Positions 23,239 through 30,381 of a stretch of 30,579 bases of DNA are shown here, one piece after another. Both the position numbers and the translations under genes were made by a program. Below the pieces are notes generated by a model that worked only from the letters and a program-made list of their open reading frames with translations, searched no databases and was not told where the DNA came from. Each line of letters opens with the position of its first letter. Position 1 is the first letter of the stretch. Source of the DNA: an uncultured Christensenella sp. (GTDB taxonomy: Bacteria; Bacillota; Clostridia; Christensenellales; Borkfalkiaceae). The DNA lies in contig CAJUHT010000020.1 in assembly GCA_910586035.1 (NCBI GenBank), forward strand, positions 6,218-36,796, written 5' to 3'.

Positions 23239-25434
23239 CTATCGCGTTAAAGTATATTTAAAGTTGCCCGCAAAGGCGGATTCAACTTCTAAAAAGTACT
23301 CCCCTACTTCACCGTTAAGCGTAAAGGATATTATTACGCTATCGTTTACGTCCAGGGAAAGCCGTCTGTCCAAATACCGTTTTTGTCCGCCGTCTAAATA
23401 ATATAATTTAAAATCGCCGTCGGTATATTTCTTCCAATCTATAAAAGTTTCAGCCGTCAGACTTTTACATTCCGTATCGCAGGCAATGCGAAAAACCGAC
23501 GACTTTTCAACAACGTAGCCGACGTTTTCTTCCAATTCGACAACAGTCCCCGAGGCGGAAGTAATGTTGAATTTAATGCAAGACAGACTGTCCGCAAACA
23601 GATAATACGTGCCCGCGGCGCAATTTTCCAACGTTGCGTTTAACGCGCTTCCGAATTTTTGTATTTGTTTGAGTTGCCCGTTGTAAACCGTAAGCGACTG
23701 CCCTAAACTGCTTGCAATATTTACCGTACCCTCCTGCAACAGCTCTAAACGCGCCCATTTGCAATCGGTAAGCGCGGTTTTGCCGTCGCAGATTACCGCG
23801 GGAGGATTGAATTTAACCGTTACGCCCTCCTCCGCTTCCACCACCGCATAATACAGACTTTCGGCTTCCAAATTATAATTTCCGCACTCGGATTGCACGG
23901 CATTAAATTCCCTATCGTACAATTCAACGTTTAAAGCGTCGAAAAATTTGTATGCTCCGCTGAACGGCGGCGTAAACGCAGTTACCGACCTGCCAGAAAG
24001 CGCAAACTTTGTATTGTGCGCAAGAGAAGCCGCCGCAACGGCTTTGGGTTCGATGTTGCACCGAGCGTTAAAAGTTATAAAATAGCTTTCACCCTTATTT
24101 AACGCGCCGCTTATTTCTTCTCCGCTTTGAGCGTTTGTAATTTTATAAGAAACGTTTTCGGGAATAGTTGCAAACGCGTACTCTCCGCTGAACGCAGGAG
24201 TAAACAGGCGCGTTTCGTTTTTATTTACACTGCCCTTGCAATGGCGGGGAGCAAACTTATATTTAACATTTACGTCGCCCTCGGCTTTGAAATAACACTC
24301 GCCTTCGGGCAAAAATATTTGCCGTTCAGTCAGAGTTATACCGACCGTAAAATTTTCGTGCACCGCGTTTTCCCAAGAAACTATTTCAACTTGCGTATCG
24401 CCGTTTTGACTTTCAATATCAAAAGTATAATATCCCGAGTAACGCGCCGTAAGTTTATACATTCTGCGGGAAGCCGACGTAACGCTTTCCCCCTCGCCGA
24501 TGCTTTTATCTACGGGCAAAACGGAAATTATATAGTTTTCAACTTCCGTCGAAACGCCTGAAACGCATTTTATATAGTAATCGCCGCCCTCTTCGAAATA
24601 CAAATCCGTTTCTAAGCCGTAGCCGTTTATAAGCTCTCCCTCGTAAGAGTAAGCAACGCCAAACTGTGTGCCTATACTGTCCTTTATTGTATAATAACCG
24701 CTCTTTCGGGGCGTAAATTTAAACGTTTGTCCGTCAAAACCTTTTACGGTTAATTTGTTTTCGCCCTCTTTTATTTCAGGCGGAGCATAATTCACGGCAA
24801 CGTTTACCCAGCTTTCCCCCTCCGAAATATTTACGAATATTATATAAGTCCTGCCTTGGATATAGTAATCGTCGGCGGAGTGCGCCTTTCCGTCTTGCGT
24901 AACCGTAAAAGATACTTTGCTTTCGGCGTTTTCCTGACCGGAACACTCCACCGCGTAATAAGCGGAATATTCGGGAACGAACACCAATGCGGCGCCAACG
25001 TCAGCTTCCACTCCTACCTTTTGCGTTTCTCCCTGTCTGATTGAATAGACGTTTCCCGAACAGACCATAACCGTCAAAGTACACGCCTCGTCAACGCCGT
25101 CCTTTTTGGGGTAGGCGCTATCGCTCCAAGTCCAAACGGAGGGTTCGCCCAAATTTAGCCGACCGCGCTCCGCAACCTCGCGCGTAGCCTCGCCTGTTGC
25201 CGCATTATAGTAAACGTAAGAAAAATTTAAAATTTTATCGGACTCGCAGGGGTAGTAAGCAACAACGTTTTCGCCGCCCCGCAAAGTATACGTTTTTCCG
25301 CAACCGTCGTTCCATACCACATACTCGTTTATACCTGAGGAAGAGCCGTCTTTAAATTTACACCCGCCAATTGCAAACACCGCCGCAAACGCCGCTACAA
25401 CAACCGATAATGCGATAAAAAACTTCTTTTTCAT
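23239..25434 (-). CDS. Large lipoprotein built of PPC-like beta domains
   Basis: A 731-residue exported protein: signal peptide with lipobox AIGGC (Cys25). The mature part holds at least five degenerate repeats with a core like F-x-P-x-x-S-G-x-Y-x-F: VPEYSAYYAV (153-162), TPRKSGYYTI (241-250), ARYSGYYTF (330-338), TPAFSGEYAF (412-421) and TPPFSGAYKF (488-497), each followed by a YYI/YFI strand 30-50 residues later. This is the rhythm of bacterial pre-peptidase C-terminal (PPC) domains. No enzyme motif was found. It probably acts at the cell surface in binding. No ribosome site; the promoter ends 6 nt before the ATG. Confidence 0.8.
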   Translation of the reverse strand: MKKKFFIALSVVVAAFAAVFAIGGCKFKDGSSSGINEYVVWNDGCGKTYTLRGGENVVAYYPCESDKILNFSYVYYNAATGEATREVAERGRLNLGEPSVWTWSDSAYPKKDGVDEACTLTVMVCSGNVYSIRQGETQKVGVEADVGAALVFVPEYSAYYAVECSGQENAESKVSFTVTQDGKAHSADDYYIQGRTYIIFVNISEGESWVNVAVNYAPPEIKEGENKLTVKGFDGQTFKFTPRKSGYYTIKDSIGTQFGVAYSYEGELINGYGLETDLYFEEGGDYYIKCVSGVSTEVENYIISVLPVDKSIGEGESVTSASRRMYKLTARYSGYYTFDIESQNGDTQVEIVSWENAVHENFTVGITLTERQIFLPEGECYFKAEGDVNVKYKFAPRHCKGSVNKNETRLFTPAFSGEYAFATIPENVSYKITNAQSGEEISGALNKGESYFITFNARCNIEPKAVAAASLAHNTKFALSGRSVTAFTPPFSGAYKFFDALNVELYDREFNAVQSECGNYNLEAESLYYAVVEAEEGVTVKFNPPAVICDGKTALTDCKWARLELLQEGTVNIASSLGQSLTVYNGQLKQIQKFGSALNATLENCAAGTYYLFADSLSCIKFNITSASGTVVELEENVGYVVEKSSVFRIACDTECKSLTAETFIDWKKYTDGDFKLYYLDGGQKRYLDRRLSLDVNDSVIISFTLNGEVGEYFLEVESAFAGNFKYTLTR

Positions 25435-25440
25435 AAGTTT

Positions 25441-25469
25441 ATTTTATCACTTTTTTATTTGCTTGTAAA
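25441..25469 (-). promoter_or_regulatory. Promoter of the PPC lipoprotein, abutting the start codon
   Basis: On the minus strand: TTTACA at 25464-25469, 17 nt, TAAAAT at 25441-25446. The ATG (25434) follows after only 6 nt, so transcription would begin at or next to the start codon. Confidence 0.65.
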
Positions 25470-25665
25470 TAACCTTCATAAAAAATTACACCTTCTGTCG
25501 GTAAAGGCGCTCAAAATGTGAAAAAATGTAAATTATTGTAAATTTTGAAAACTTCAAACAAGTTTACAAAAATGAACAGAAAAAATAACATAAATTTTCC
25601 TAACTATCATATAAATATGTTATAAACTAACAGTTTTAAAATTTTTAAAAATTTGTTAAATGTTA
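25470..25665. other. AT-rich spacer between divergent promoters
   Basis: No supported gene. It contains several TGTAAA/TTTACA words (for example TGTAAATTATTGTAAATTTT near 25527-25546 and GTTTACA near 25561) and runs of A and T in phase just upstream of the strong promoter at 25666. These may be UP elements, curved DNA or sites for a shared regulator. Confidence 0.35.
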
Positions 25666-25694
25666 TTGACTGACATTTTAACAAGTGCTATACT
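25666..25694 (+). promoter_or_regulatory. Strong promoter of the tandem peptide unit
   Basis: TTGACT at 25666-25671, 17 nt, TATACT at 25689-25694 with an extended -10 TG (25686-25687). AT-rich DNA upstream can act as an UP element. Start expected near 25701, giving a leader of about 83 nt. Confidence 0.8.
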
Positions 25695-25746
25695 GCTTGC
25701 GAAATCGGAAAGGAACTTAAATAAAGTTGCTTTTGACGATAGTAGG

Positions 25747-25780
25747 GCGGTAAAACCGCAATAAGCTTACGGGAGGTAAG
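25747..25780 (+). promoter_or_regulatory. Hairpins around the first peptide's ribosome site
   Basis: GCGGT-AAA-ACCGC (25747-25759) is followed by CTTAC-GGGAG-GTAAG (25766-25780). The second small stem holds the Shine-Dalgarno GGGAGG in its loop and right arm. The structures are short, so a control role is only a suggestion. Confidence 0.4.
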
Positions 25781-25783
25781 AAT

Positions 25784-25879
25784 ATGTTTATTTACGACGA
25801 TTTAAACTGTCTTCAAGACGAAAACAAGGAATTGGGCGTTAACGCTCTTTCCTACGTAGTCTTGTCCTGCGGCAGATAA
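25784..25879 (+). CDS. Small peptide A of a tandem pair (31 residues)
   Basis: The ORF begins MFIYDDLNCLQDENKEL and ends ALSYVVLSCGR. GGGAGG stands 7 nt before the ATG. It is the first gene after a strong promoter and lies in a unit closed by a strong terminator. The N-terminal half is acidic and the C-terminal half hydrophobic with one Cys; a second Cys is at residue 9. It is similar in plan to the next ORF (MF + aromatic + acidic start, L-D/E-N middle, A-L plus hydrophobic stretch, Ser near the end). I do not recognise the family. Options: a peptide signal, a precursor of a modified peptide, or a small membrane-associated regulator. No modifying enzyme lies nearby. Confidence 0.7.
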   Translation: MFIYDDLNCLQDENKELGVNALSYVVLSCGR

Positions 25880-25900
25880 AAAAATACAAAAGTTTAAAAG

Positions 25901-25925
25901 CCGAACGTAAAAACTGTAAGTTCGG
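25901..25925 (+). other. Hairpin between the two peptide genes
   Basis: CCGAAC (25901-25906) pairs with GTTCGG (25920-25925), loop of 13 nt, no T-run after it. It occupies the same place relative to peptide B as the GCGGT/ACCGC hairpin does to peptide A, supporting duplication of a whole hairpin-SD-peptide module. Confidence 0.5.
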
Positions 25926-25956
25926 AATACGCATAATAATTCGGGAGGTAACGCAA

Positions 25957-26055
25957 ATGTTCTTTTTCAGCGACGACGAGGAAAAGCTCGATAACAACTC
26001 TTACAACCTTTTCGCTCTTGCAGCTTTTATCCATTCGATGAACAACCATTTTTAA
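25957..26055 (+). CDS. Small peptide B of a tandem pair (32 residues)
   Basis: The ORF begins MFFFSDDEEKLDNNSYNLF and ends AAFIHSMNNHF. A GGGAGG site followed by TAA, as in peptide A, stands 8 nt before the ATG. The first third is aromatic then strongly acidic; the rest is a short amphipathic hydrophobic stretch ending in Asn/His/Phe. No Cys and almost no basic residues. Cotranscribed with peptide A; a strong terminator follows 15 nt after the stop. Function unknown; the matching signals and shared plan make chance unlikely. Confidence 0.7.
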   Translation: MFFFSDDEEKLDNNSYNLFALAAFIHSMNNHF

Positions 26056-26070
26056 TTTGAAATTATAAGG

Positions 26071-26112
26071 CAGACCGTACGCCCGTGGCGTGCGGTCTGT
26101 TTTTATTTTTTA
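26071..26112 (+). terminator. Strong intrinsic terminator of the peptide unit
   Basis: Thirteen-bp stem CAGACCGTACGCC / GGCGTGCGGTCTG (one G-T pair), 3-nt loop, followed by TTTTTATTTTTT. Confidence 0.95.
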
Positions 26113-26114
26113 AC

Positions 26115-26143
26115 TTGACAACTGCGGCAAACTCAGGTATTAT
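26115..26143 (+). promoter_or_regulatory. Consensus promoter abutting the start codon of 26150
   Basis: Perfect TTGACA at 26115-26120, 17 nt, TATTAT at 26138-26143. Only six bases (CTTTAT) separate the -10 from the ATG and none form a ribosome site, so the mRNA should start at or within a base or two of the ATG. Confidence 0.8.
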
Positions 26144-26149
26144 CTTTAT

Positions 26150-26827
26150 ATGGTAAAATTCGATAGCCGACAGACTTTATCGGCTGTGCAACACAAAAAA
26201 ATTTGCAACGGCATAAACGTGGCATACCTGTCCGCGCTCTTTTTCTTTGCAACCGTGCTTGCCGCCTGTTCTAAGTACGCCGAACGCAATTGGGGGCTGT
26301 ATTTAGGCGGAATTTGCCTATTCGGCGTTTTGCTGGCAATATACTTTATATCCCTGTTTATAATCACCTTACCCGCAGGCAGGCGGTTAAAAAGGTGCGT
26401 CTGTAAGGAATTGGCGGACGAACTGCTTGCGGAAGAAGAATTTTTACAGGGCGGCGGAAAGATAGAATTTTACGTTGAATACTCCGGCGACGTTTTAACC
26501 CTTTCCCGCAAAAACTATACGGGCAAAATTACTCTTTCGCCCGAGAGAACGGAAAGCGGCGCGCCGTTAAAGAGCGAGGGCGCCAAAAGGCAATTGGACC
26601 TGACTAACCTTAAACCCGTCCCCTCCGTCTACGCTACCGTCGGCTCGCTGCTGTTGCGGTTTTTAAGCGCGTATTACTCTTTGCACGGCGAAAGCGGCGG
26701 AATTAGCGCCGTTACCGTAACCGATTGCACGGGCAAAAAGCCTTATTCCTTAAACGTATTCGGCGAAGGCGCGCCGACCGCCGCAAAAAAAAGCAACTGC
26801 TTTTTAAAGGACAATCTAATTAAATAA
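26150..26827 (+). CDS. Two-helix membrane protein of unknown function
   Basis: A 225-residue protein. Two predicted membrane helices (about 23-40 and 49-74) with a short Lys/Arg/Asn loop, then a charged helix (AGRRLKRCVCKELADELLAEEEF) and a soluble beta-rich domain (about 103-215) with a GKIEFYVEYSGDVLTLSRKNYTG-like strand pattern. The shape recalls membrane proteins with a small cytoplasmic domain, but no family was recognised. Expression is predicted from a leaderless transcript. Terminator at 26893. Confidence 0.7.
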   Translation: MVKFDSRQTLSAVQHKKICNGINVAYLSALFFFATVLAACSKYAERNWGLYLGGICLFGVLLAIYFISLFIITLPAGRRLKRCVCKELADELLAEEEFLQGGGKIEFYVEYSGDVLTLSRKNYTGKITLSPERTESGAPLKSEGAKRQLDLTNLKPVPSVYATVGSLLLRFLSAYYSLHGESGGISAVTVTDCTGKKPYSLNVFGEGAPTAAKKSNCFLKDNLIK

Positions 26828-26892
26828 TTAAGTATTTAAGTCCGTCCGCATTTTTGCCCGCCGTCAATCAGTGCGCAGTAATATTAAAATTC

Positions 26893-26923
26893 AAAAGGCG
26901 CAAACATAAATTTGCGCCTTTTT
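26893..26923 (+). terminator. Bidirectional intrinsic terminator
   Basis: Twelve-bp stem AAAAGGCGCAAA / TTTGCGCCTTTT, 6-nt loop, T-rich on both sides (TTTTTC on plus; TTTTGAATTTT on minus). It serves the gene ending at 26827 and the small minus-strand ORF ending at 26925. Confidence 0.88.
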
Positions 26924-26924
26924 C

Positions 26925-27089
26925 TTATTCGTTTACTTTGCTCTTCTTTTCGCCGTTATACTCGGCGTGAAAGCGCGCCACCTCTTCGGGGTCGACCGAA
27001 ATTTTTTGCAACGCGCCCGTGCACTCGTTGGCGCTGATTGCGCCGTCGAAAACTTCCTCTATAATTGATTTGCTGTTAAATTTTCCCAT
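26925..27089 (-). CDS. 54-residue small protein downstream of the MBL gene
   Basis: An ORF starting MGKFNSKSIIEEVFDGAISA and ending KKSKVNE, mostly charged and predicted helical, with one Cys. It begins 37 nt after the MBL gene's stop and ends 1 nt before a terminator, the position of a last operon gene. AAGGGT directly adjoins the ATG, poor spacing for a ribosome site, which lowers confidence. Unknown family. Confidence 0.55.
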   Translation of the reverse strand: MGKFNSKSIIEEVFDGAISANECTGALQKISVDPEEVARFHAEYNGEKKSKVNE

Positions 27090-27126
27090 ACCCTTATTTT
27101 GGGCAAAAGGTTCGGCTTTTATTCCA

Positions 27127-28845
27127 TCAGTCTATCAGATATACAAATTGTTTTTCCTGAGTCGCGCAATAATAGGTCAGGTTTTTTTCTTCGAAATAAT
27201 CAACCGTGGAAACGTGCGGAAGCTTATGCCTGTTGCCGTAGCCGAACGGTATAACGTAAATCTGCGCCGAAATTTTGTGATTGACTATCGCCTGCCAATT
27301 ATTTTCGGAGCCGTGATGAGGCACTTGCAAACAGTAAATAGAGCCCTTGCCCAAAGACAAACGTATTTCATCCGCCAAACAGCCGTCGATTAAAGCGTCG
27401 CCCGTAAGCAACGTTGCGCCCGCCACGCTTGTTAGCAGGTTATTGTAGCAGTAATAACAAGGCTCGTAAAAATTCGCCCGCCTGTCGTAGGCGTAATGCA
27501 TTAAATTGTATTCAGCGGCGGATTTATCGTGGCGCACGGCAACCGGGCTCTTATAGAGCGGCTCGTGCAAAAGCAAAATAGAAGTTAAATTCAAATCATT
27601 GCCTTCCCCGAAAATGCTTTCGTAAATTTTTTTAAATTCAAAAATTATATTTTTATCTTTCTTGAACGCTTCGATAACGTCGTAAACGCTCAAATCGCCG
27701 AAAGCTTTTTCCAAACGCTTTTTAAGGAGCTTTAAGTCTTCCCCATCCACGCCGCTTTCAAGCAAGACGAACCGCCAATATTCATTGTTCGCCCCCGCCG
27801 TAAAATCCTTTCGGAAATAGTATCGTCCGTCGTCCAAAGCCTTGCGCTTGCCTTCTTTCGGAATAAAGACCACGCTTCGGGAATAGCGGCTGATATCGTT
27901 ATATTCGCCGCCGACGCCGTACAGCTCGCACATAAAGGCAAACTGTTCAATAAAATAATTTTCTTCCCGCGTCCCGTCGTCGTTACCTAACGCCCTACTT
28001 AAAATTCTCAGCGCCAGAGAGCAAATTTTAACAAGCCTGTCTTCGCCGAGATAAGGCAGATACAGCCGCTTTACGTTGCTTTTATTAAGCAGATATTGCA
28101 GTCCGCTGAAATGGTCGGTATGTAAATGGGAAATTACTACAAACTCGATATCGGGCGGCGTTTCGCCGTCGCCTATGCTCCCGATAAATCTGTCAATATT
28201 ATTTTCGATATATTGTTTTTTGTTTTCCGTTCCGCAGTCGAAAACAAAATTGTACGTTCCGTGCATCAGCGAACCCGTATAAAACAGCCCCTGCCCCACG
28301 GCGTTAAAATTAAAAATATTCATATTCCCCTCCCGCAACGCCGCGCGTAAACCGCATTGTCGCGCGTTCTTTCGTTTAAAACAGCCGACGGTGGAAACTA
28401 CCGTAACCGCGTAAAAAACCGCCAGCAAGCCGCAACCCAAAAAAATCGAATACCAACCCGTAAACTCATATACCGTTGCAACGTATCTGTCCAAAGGAGT
28501 AAGAAACACAGCCAACCCTATTGAAAAGAGCATACCCGCCGCGCAACTTATAACCGCACGCTTTAAATTATAGTGCGCCAATAAGTAACAATAGAATTTA
28601 GTCGCGCACATCCATATTGTAAAAACCAAAACAGCGTGCGATAATCTTTCAGGCAACCGCCCCTTTAACGCGCAGGTAAATAAAACGGTAAATACGATTA
28701 TGCCCGCCACAGGCAATAAATCGATTATGACGGATAGCGGTTTGGTAGCTCTTTTCGTTCTTTCCGCATTCGGATAGTTTCTCAAAATGAAGCCGTTTAC
28801 GAAAAAGAATACAGCCAAAAAGATTACCAGAAAAATAATGAGCAT
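27127..28845 (-). CDS. Membrane protein with ComEC-type metallo-beta-lactamase domain
   Basis: A 572-residue protein. Five predicted membrane helices in the first 155 residues (about 1-21, 38-60, 68-91, 97-118, 129-153), a basic linker (KRKNARQCGLR), then an MBL-fold hydrolase from residue 175. Metal-binding motif HLHTDH at 240-245, TGD further on, and VPHHGSENN near the C-terminus, the same set as in the ComEC/Rec2 MBL domain, a putative nuclease. The competence pore domain of ComEC is absent, so this is not a full DNA-uptake channel. GGGG stands about 8 nt before the first ATG. An internal ATG with a stronger site lies at 28323. Confidence 0.8.
   Translation of the reverse strand: MLIIFLVIFLAVFFFVNGFILRNYPNAERTKRATKPLSVIIDLLPVAGIIVFTVLFTCALKGRLPERLSHAVLVFTIWMCATKFYCYLLAHYNLKRAVISCAAGMLFSIGLAVFLTPLDRYVATVYEFTGWYSIFLGCGLLAVFYAVTVVSTVGCFKRKNARQCGLRAALREGNMNIFNFNAVGQGLFYTGSLMHGTYNFVFDCGTENKKQYIENNIDRFIGSIGDGETPPDIEFVVISHLHTDHFSGLQYLLNKSNVKRLYLPYLGEDRLVKICSLALRILSRALGNDDGTREENYFIEQFAFMCELYGVGGEYNDISRYSRSVVFIPKEGKRKALDDGRYYFRKDFTAGANNEYWRFVLLESGVDGEDLKLLKKRLEKAFGDLSVYDVIEAFKKDKNIIFEFKKIYESIFGEGNDLNLTSILLLHEPLYKSPVAVRHDKSAAEYNLMHYAYDRRANFYEPCYYCYNNLLTSVAGATLLTGDALIDGCLADEIRLSLGKGSIYCLQVPHHGSENNWQAIVNHKISAQIYVIPFGYGNRHKLPHVSTVDYFEEKNLTYYCATQEKQFVYLID
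28323..28334 (-). promoter_or_regulatory. Internal ribosome site and start codon within the MBL gene
   Basis: GGGAGGGG (28327-28334 on the minus strand) lies 3-5 nt before an in-frame ATG (28323) that opens exactly at the MBL domain (MNIFNFNAVGQG). Translation from here would give a soluble 398-residue hydrolase without the membrane helices. Confidence 0.5.
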
Positions 28846-28873
28846 ACGATTACCCCGTTTTTACCTTTCAGGC

Positions 28874-29393
28874 TCACACATTTTCAAGACAAATTAGCGT
28901 CTCCACGCTTCCGTTTTTATTCCACAAAATATGATTGACTTCTCTGTTATCCTTGGAAATAGGAAAATTCAAAGTTACAGACTTCAACGGCATTGCCGCT
29001 CCCTCGTCGTTAGCGTATATCTGAATATTTTTCACGAGATAGGTCAGCATTAACTTTTGCTCGTCTTTTGTCATTCTATAATAAATTTCGTCAAAAGACA
29101 ACAACAATTTATATATGTTATCCAAAGTCATCGCCTCTTCTTCCATTGCTTTTTCCGCAACGAAGCATCTTCTATTTTTTCTTCAAGCTCGGATATTGTA
29201 TCGTAGAGAGCGTCCAAACGAAATTGCATATTCTTCAACTTACGCTCTCTGAATTTGACATCAAGCGGCAGATTGCCAATGCCATCTTATCAAAAATGAG
29301 GCAAACAATTTTAGCTTCTTTTTCGTTAATTTTAAAAGTAATGCAATTTAATTTATATCCATAAGGTACTAAATTGAAAGTATACTTTATTGT
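28874..29393 (-). pseudogene. Remnant of a large serine recombinase
   Basis: Three pieces in different frames match the linear order of Tn-type large serine recombinases. Near 29290-29393: FNLVPYGYKLNC...EKEAKIVCLIFD, the end of the resolvase region and start of the recombinase domain. At about 29155-29286: GIGNLPLDVKFRERKLKN and LDALYDTISELEEKIEDA, the coiled coil. At 28874-29146: MTLDNIYKLLLSFDEIY, then TYLVKNIQIY and the terminal SVETLICLENV. The catalytic Ser domain is gone, an internal stretch is deleted at about 29286, and one base is missing in an A-run near 29152-29156. Non-functional. It marks old mobile DNA at the edge of the AT-rich region. Confidence 0.8.
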
Positions 29394-29620
29394 TTACTTA
29401 ATTCATTTAAAACTTCTACCGCTCTTTATTTTCATATGATTTTTAGTGCAATATATTTGAAAGAAACTTATTTTAATTCAAATTCCCCCAGCAAACAATT
29501 GCTTCAATATATTTGCATATATATCTTTTAAATGCGATTGTCCACTTAAATTAGGCTGTATAAAAAAATTTTTTTAATAAGAATAATGCCTTATTTTTGT
29601 GGCAGTTTTGAAATAAAAAA

Positions 29621-29935
29621 TTAAATTGAGTTTAAGATATTTGATATTACTGCGCAATATTTTTTTCGGTATTTATATAAAGTTTTATCATCCATAAAAA
29701 GCCGTGCAGCAATTTTCCTTACTCCGATAATTAAAATATTTTCTTTTGAAAAATACAAAATTCTAACAATCTCTTTATGATTATTTTCGTCATATATACT
29801 TATCAATTTAAAAACTTTTAAAATTTTATCTATTGTTGTCTGCGCTTTAATCGATTCCTTATCTACTTTCCCTACGCTTTTATTGTACAGGTCAACTATT
29901 TTTTTCTCAATAGCGTTAGTCCCTGTTTTTTTCAT
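29621..29935 (-). CDS. Small putative helix-turn-helix protein
   Basis: A 104-residue (or 111, from an ATG at 29956) Lys/Ile-rich protein. The C-terminal part, IAARLFMDDKTLYKYRKKY, has the look of a helix-turn-helix with recognition helix KTLYKYRKK, similar in style to phage late-gene regulators (ArpU/RinA-like), but this is not certain. No ribosome site precedes either ATG. AT-rich like the surrounding DNA, consistent with phage or mobile origin. The stretch 29394-29620 upstream of the recombinase remnant holds nothing recognisable. Confidence 0.5.
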   Translation of the reverse strand: MKKTGTNAIEKKIVDLYNKSVGKVDKESIKAQTTIDKILKVFKLISIYDENNHKEIVRILYFSKENILIIGVRKIAARLFMDDKTLYKYRKKYCAVISNILNSI

Positions 29936-29948
29936 TTGTTTATAAAAG

Positions 29949-29984
29949 AAAAGCACAGCGTATTTTTAATTCGCTACGCTTTTA
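29949..29984 (-). terminator. Probable terminator of the small peptide gene
   Basis: Stem with AAAGC/GCTTT and AGCG/CGCT arms separated by a 2x2 internal loop (left arm about 29950-29960, right arm 29972-29982). On the minus strand it is followed by TCTTTT. Confidence 0.5.
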
Positions 29985-30059
29985 ATATTTAATTTATAAT
30001 TTTTAATTATGTAATAATGGATTTCACACCAGCTAATGCATCACCTGAGTCGTAAAAAT

Positions 30060-30188
30060 CTACAATATAAACCCCGCTAACTGTGAGTAATAATTCGTAT
30101 CTAACAATGTGTTAATACAACTAAATATAATACACATTAATGACATACGAATATGAAAAAGAAATTTGAATTTTTTTGCATTTTTCAT
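30060..30188 (-). CDS. Small cationic/hydrophobic peptide, possibly frameshifted
   Basis: Ribosome site AGGAGG, a perfect match, 7 nt before ATG. The 42-residue frame reads MKNAKKFKFLFHIRMSLMC, then a hydrophobic stretch with Cys, and ends at TAG (30060). Directly after, in another frame and without a stop, the sequence VYIVDFYDSGDALAGVKSII follows to a TAA at 30007-30009. The two join if one G were added to the GGGG run (complement of 30072-30075). So either a broken gene, a programmed slip, or a sequencing error. A terminator follows at 29949-29984. Family unknown. Confidence 0.55.
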   Translation of the reverse strand: MKNAKKFKFLFHIRMSLMCIIFSCINTLLDTNYYSQLAGFIL

Positions 30189-30310
30189 AAATGCACCTCC
30201 TGAGTTAATCATATATATAACAACTCACAAATGATTTTGTACGAGATAATTAAAACTTTTTTTATTTTTTCTGATAAATTGCGTAATTGACTTGTATATG
30301 TTTATTTAAT

Positions 30311-30353
30311 AAAGTAGAAAAGCACGACATAAAATGTTGTGCTTTTCTACTTT
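30311..30353. repeat. Long inverted repeat 1
   Basis: Twenty-bp stem (arms 30311-30330 and 30334-30353) with a 3-nt loop; all pairs match except one G-T. Arms include GTAGAAAAGCAC. AT-rich tails on both sides allow a bidirectional terminator. Confidence 0.7.
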
Positions 30354-30381
30354 TAAATTTGTGAATTATCATATCAAGAGC

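Noticed and set aside
25574..25627. 17-codon ORF in the AT-rich spacer (MNRKNNINFPNYHINML)
   Set aside because: No ribosome site, no promoter aimed at it, composition equals background.
25701..25783. Known riboswitch class in the leader of the tandem peptides
   Set aside because: Only small hairpins are seen; no conserved core of c-di-GMP, SAM, preQ1 or similar classes was recognised.
29394..29620. Hidden gene between the recombinase remnant and the HTH ORF
   Set aside because: Both strands are full of stops and no ribosome site or motif stands out.
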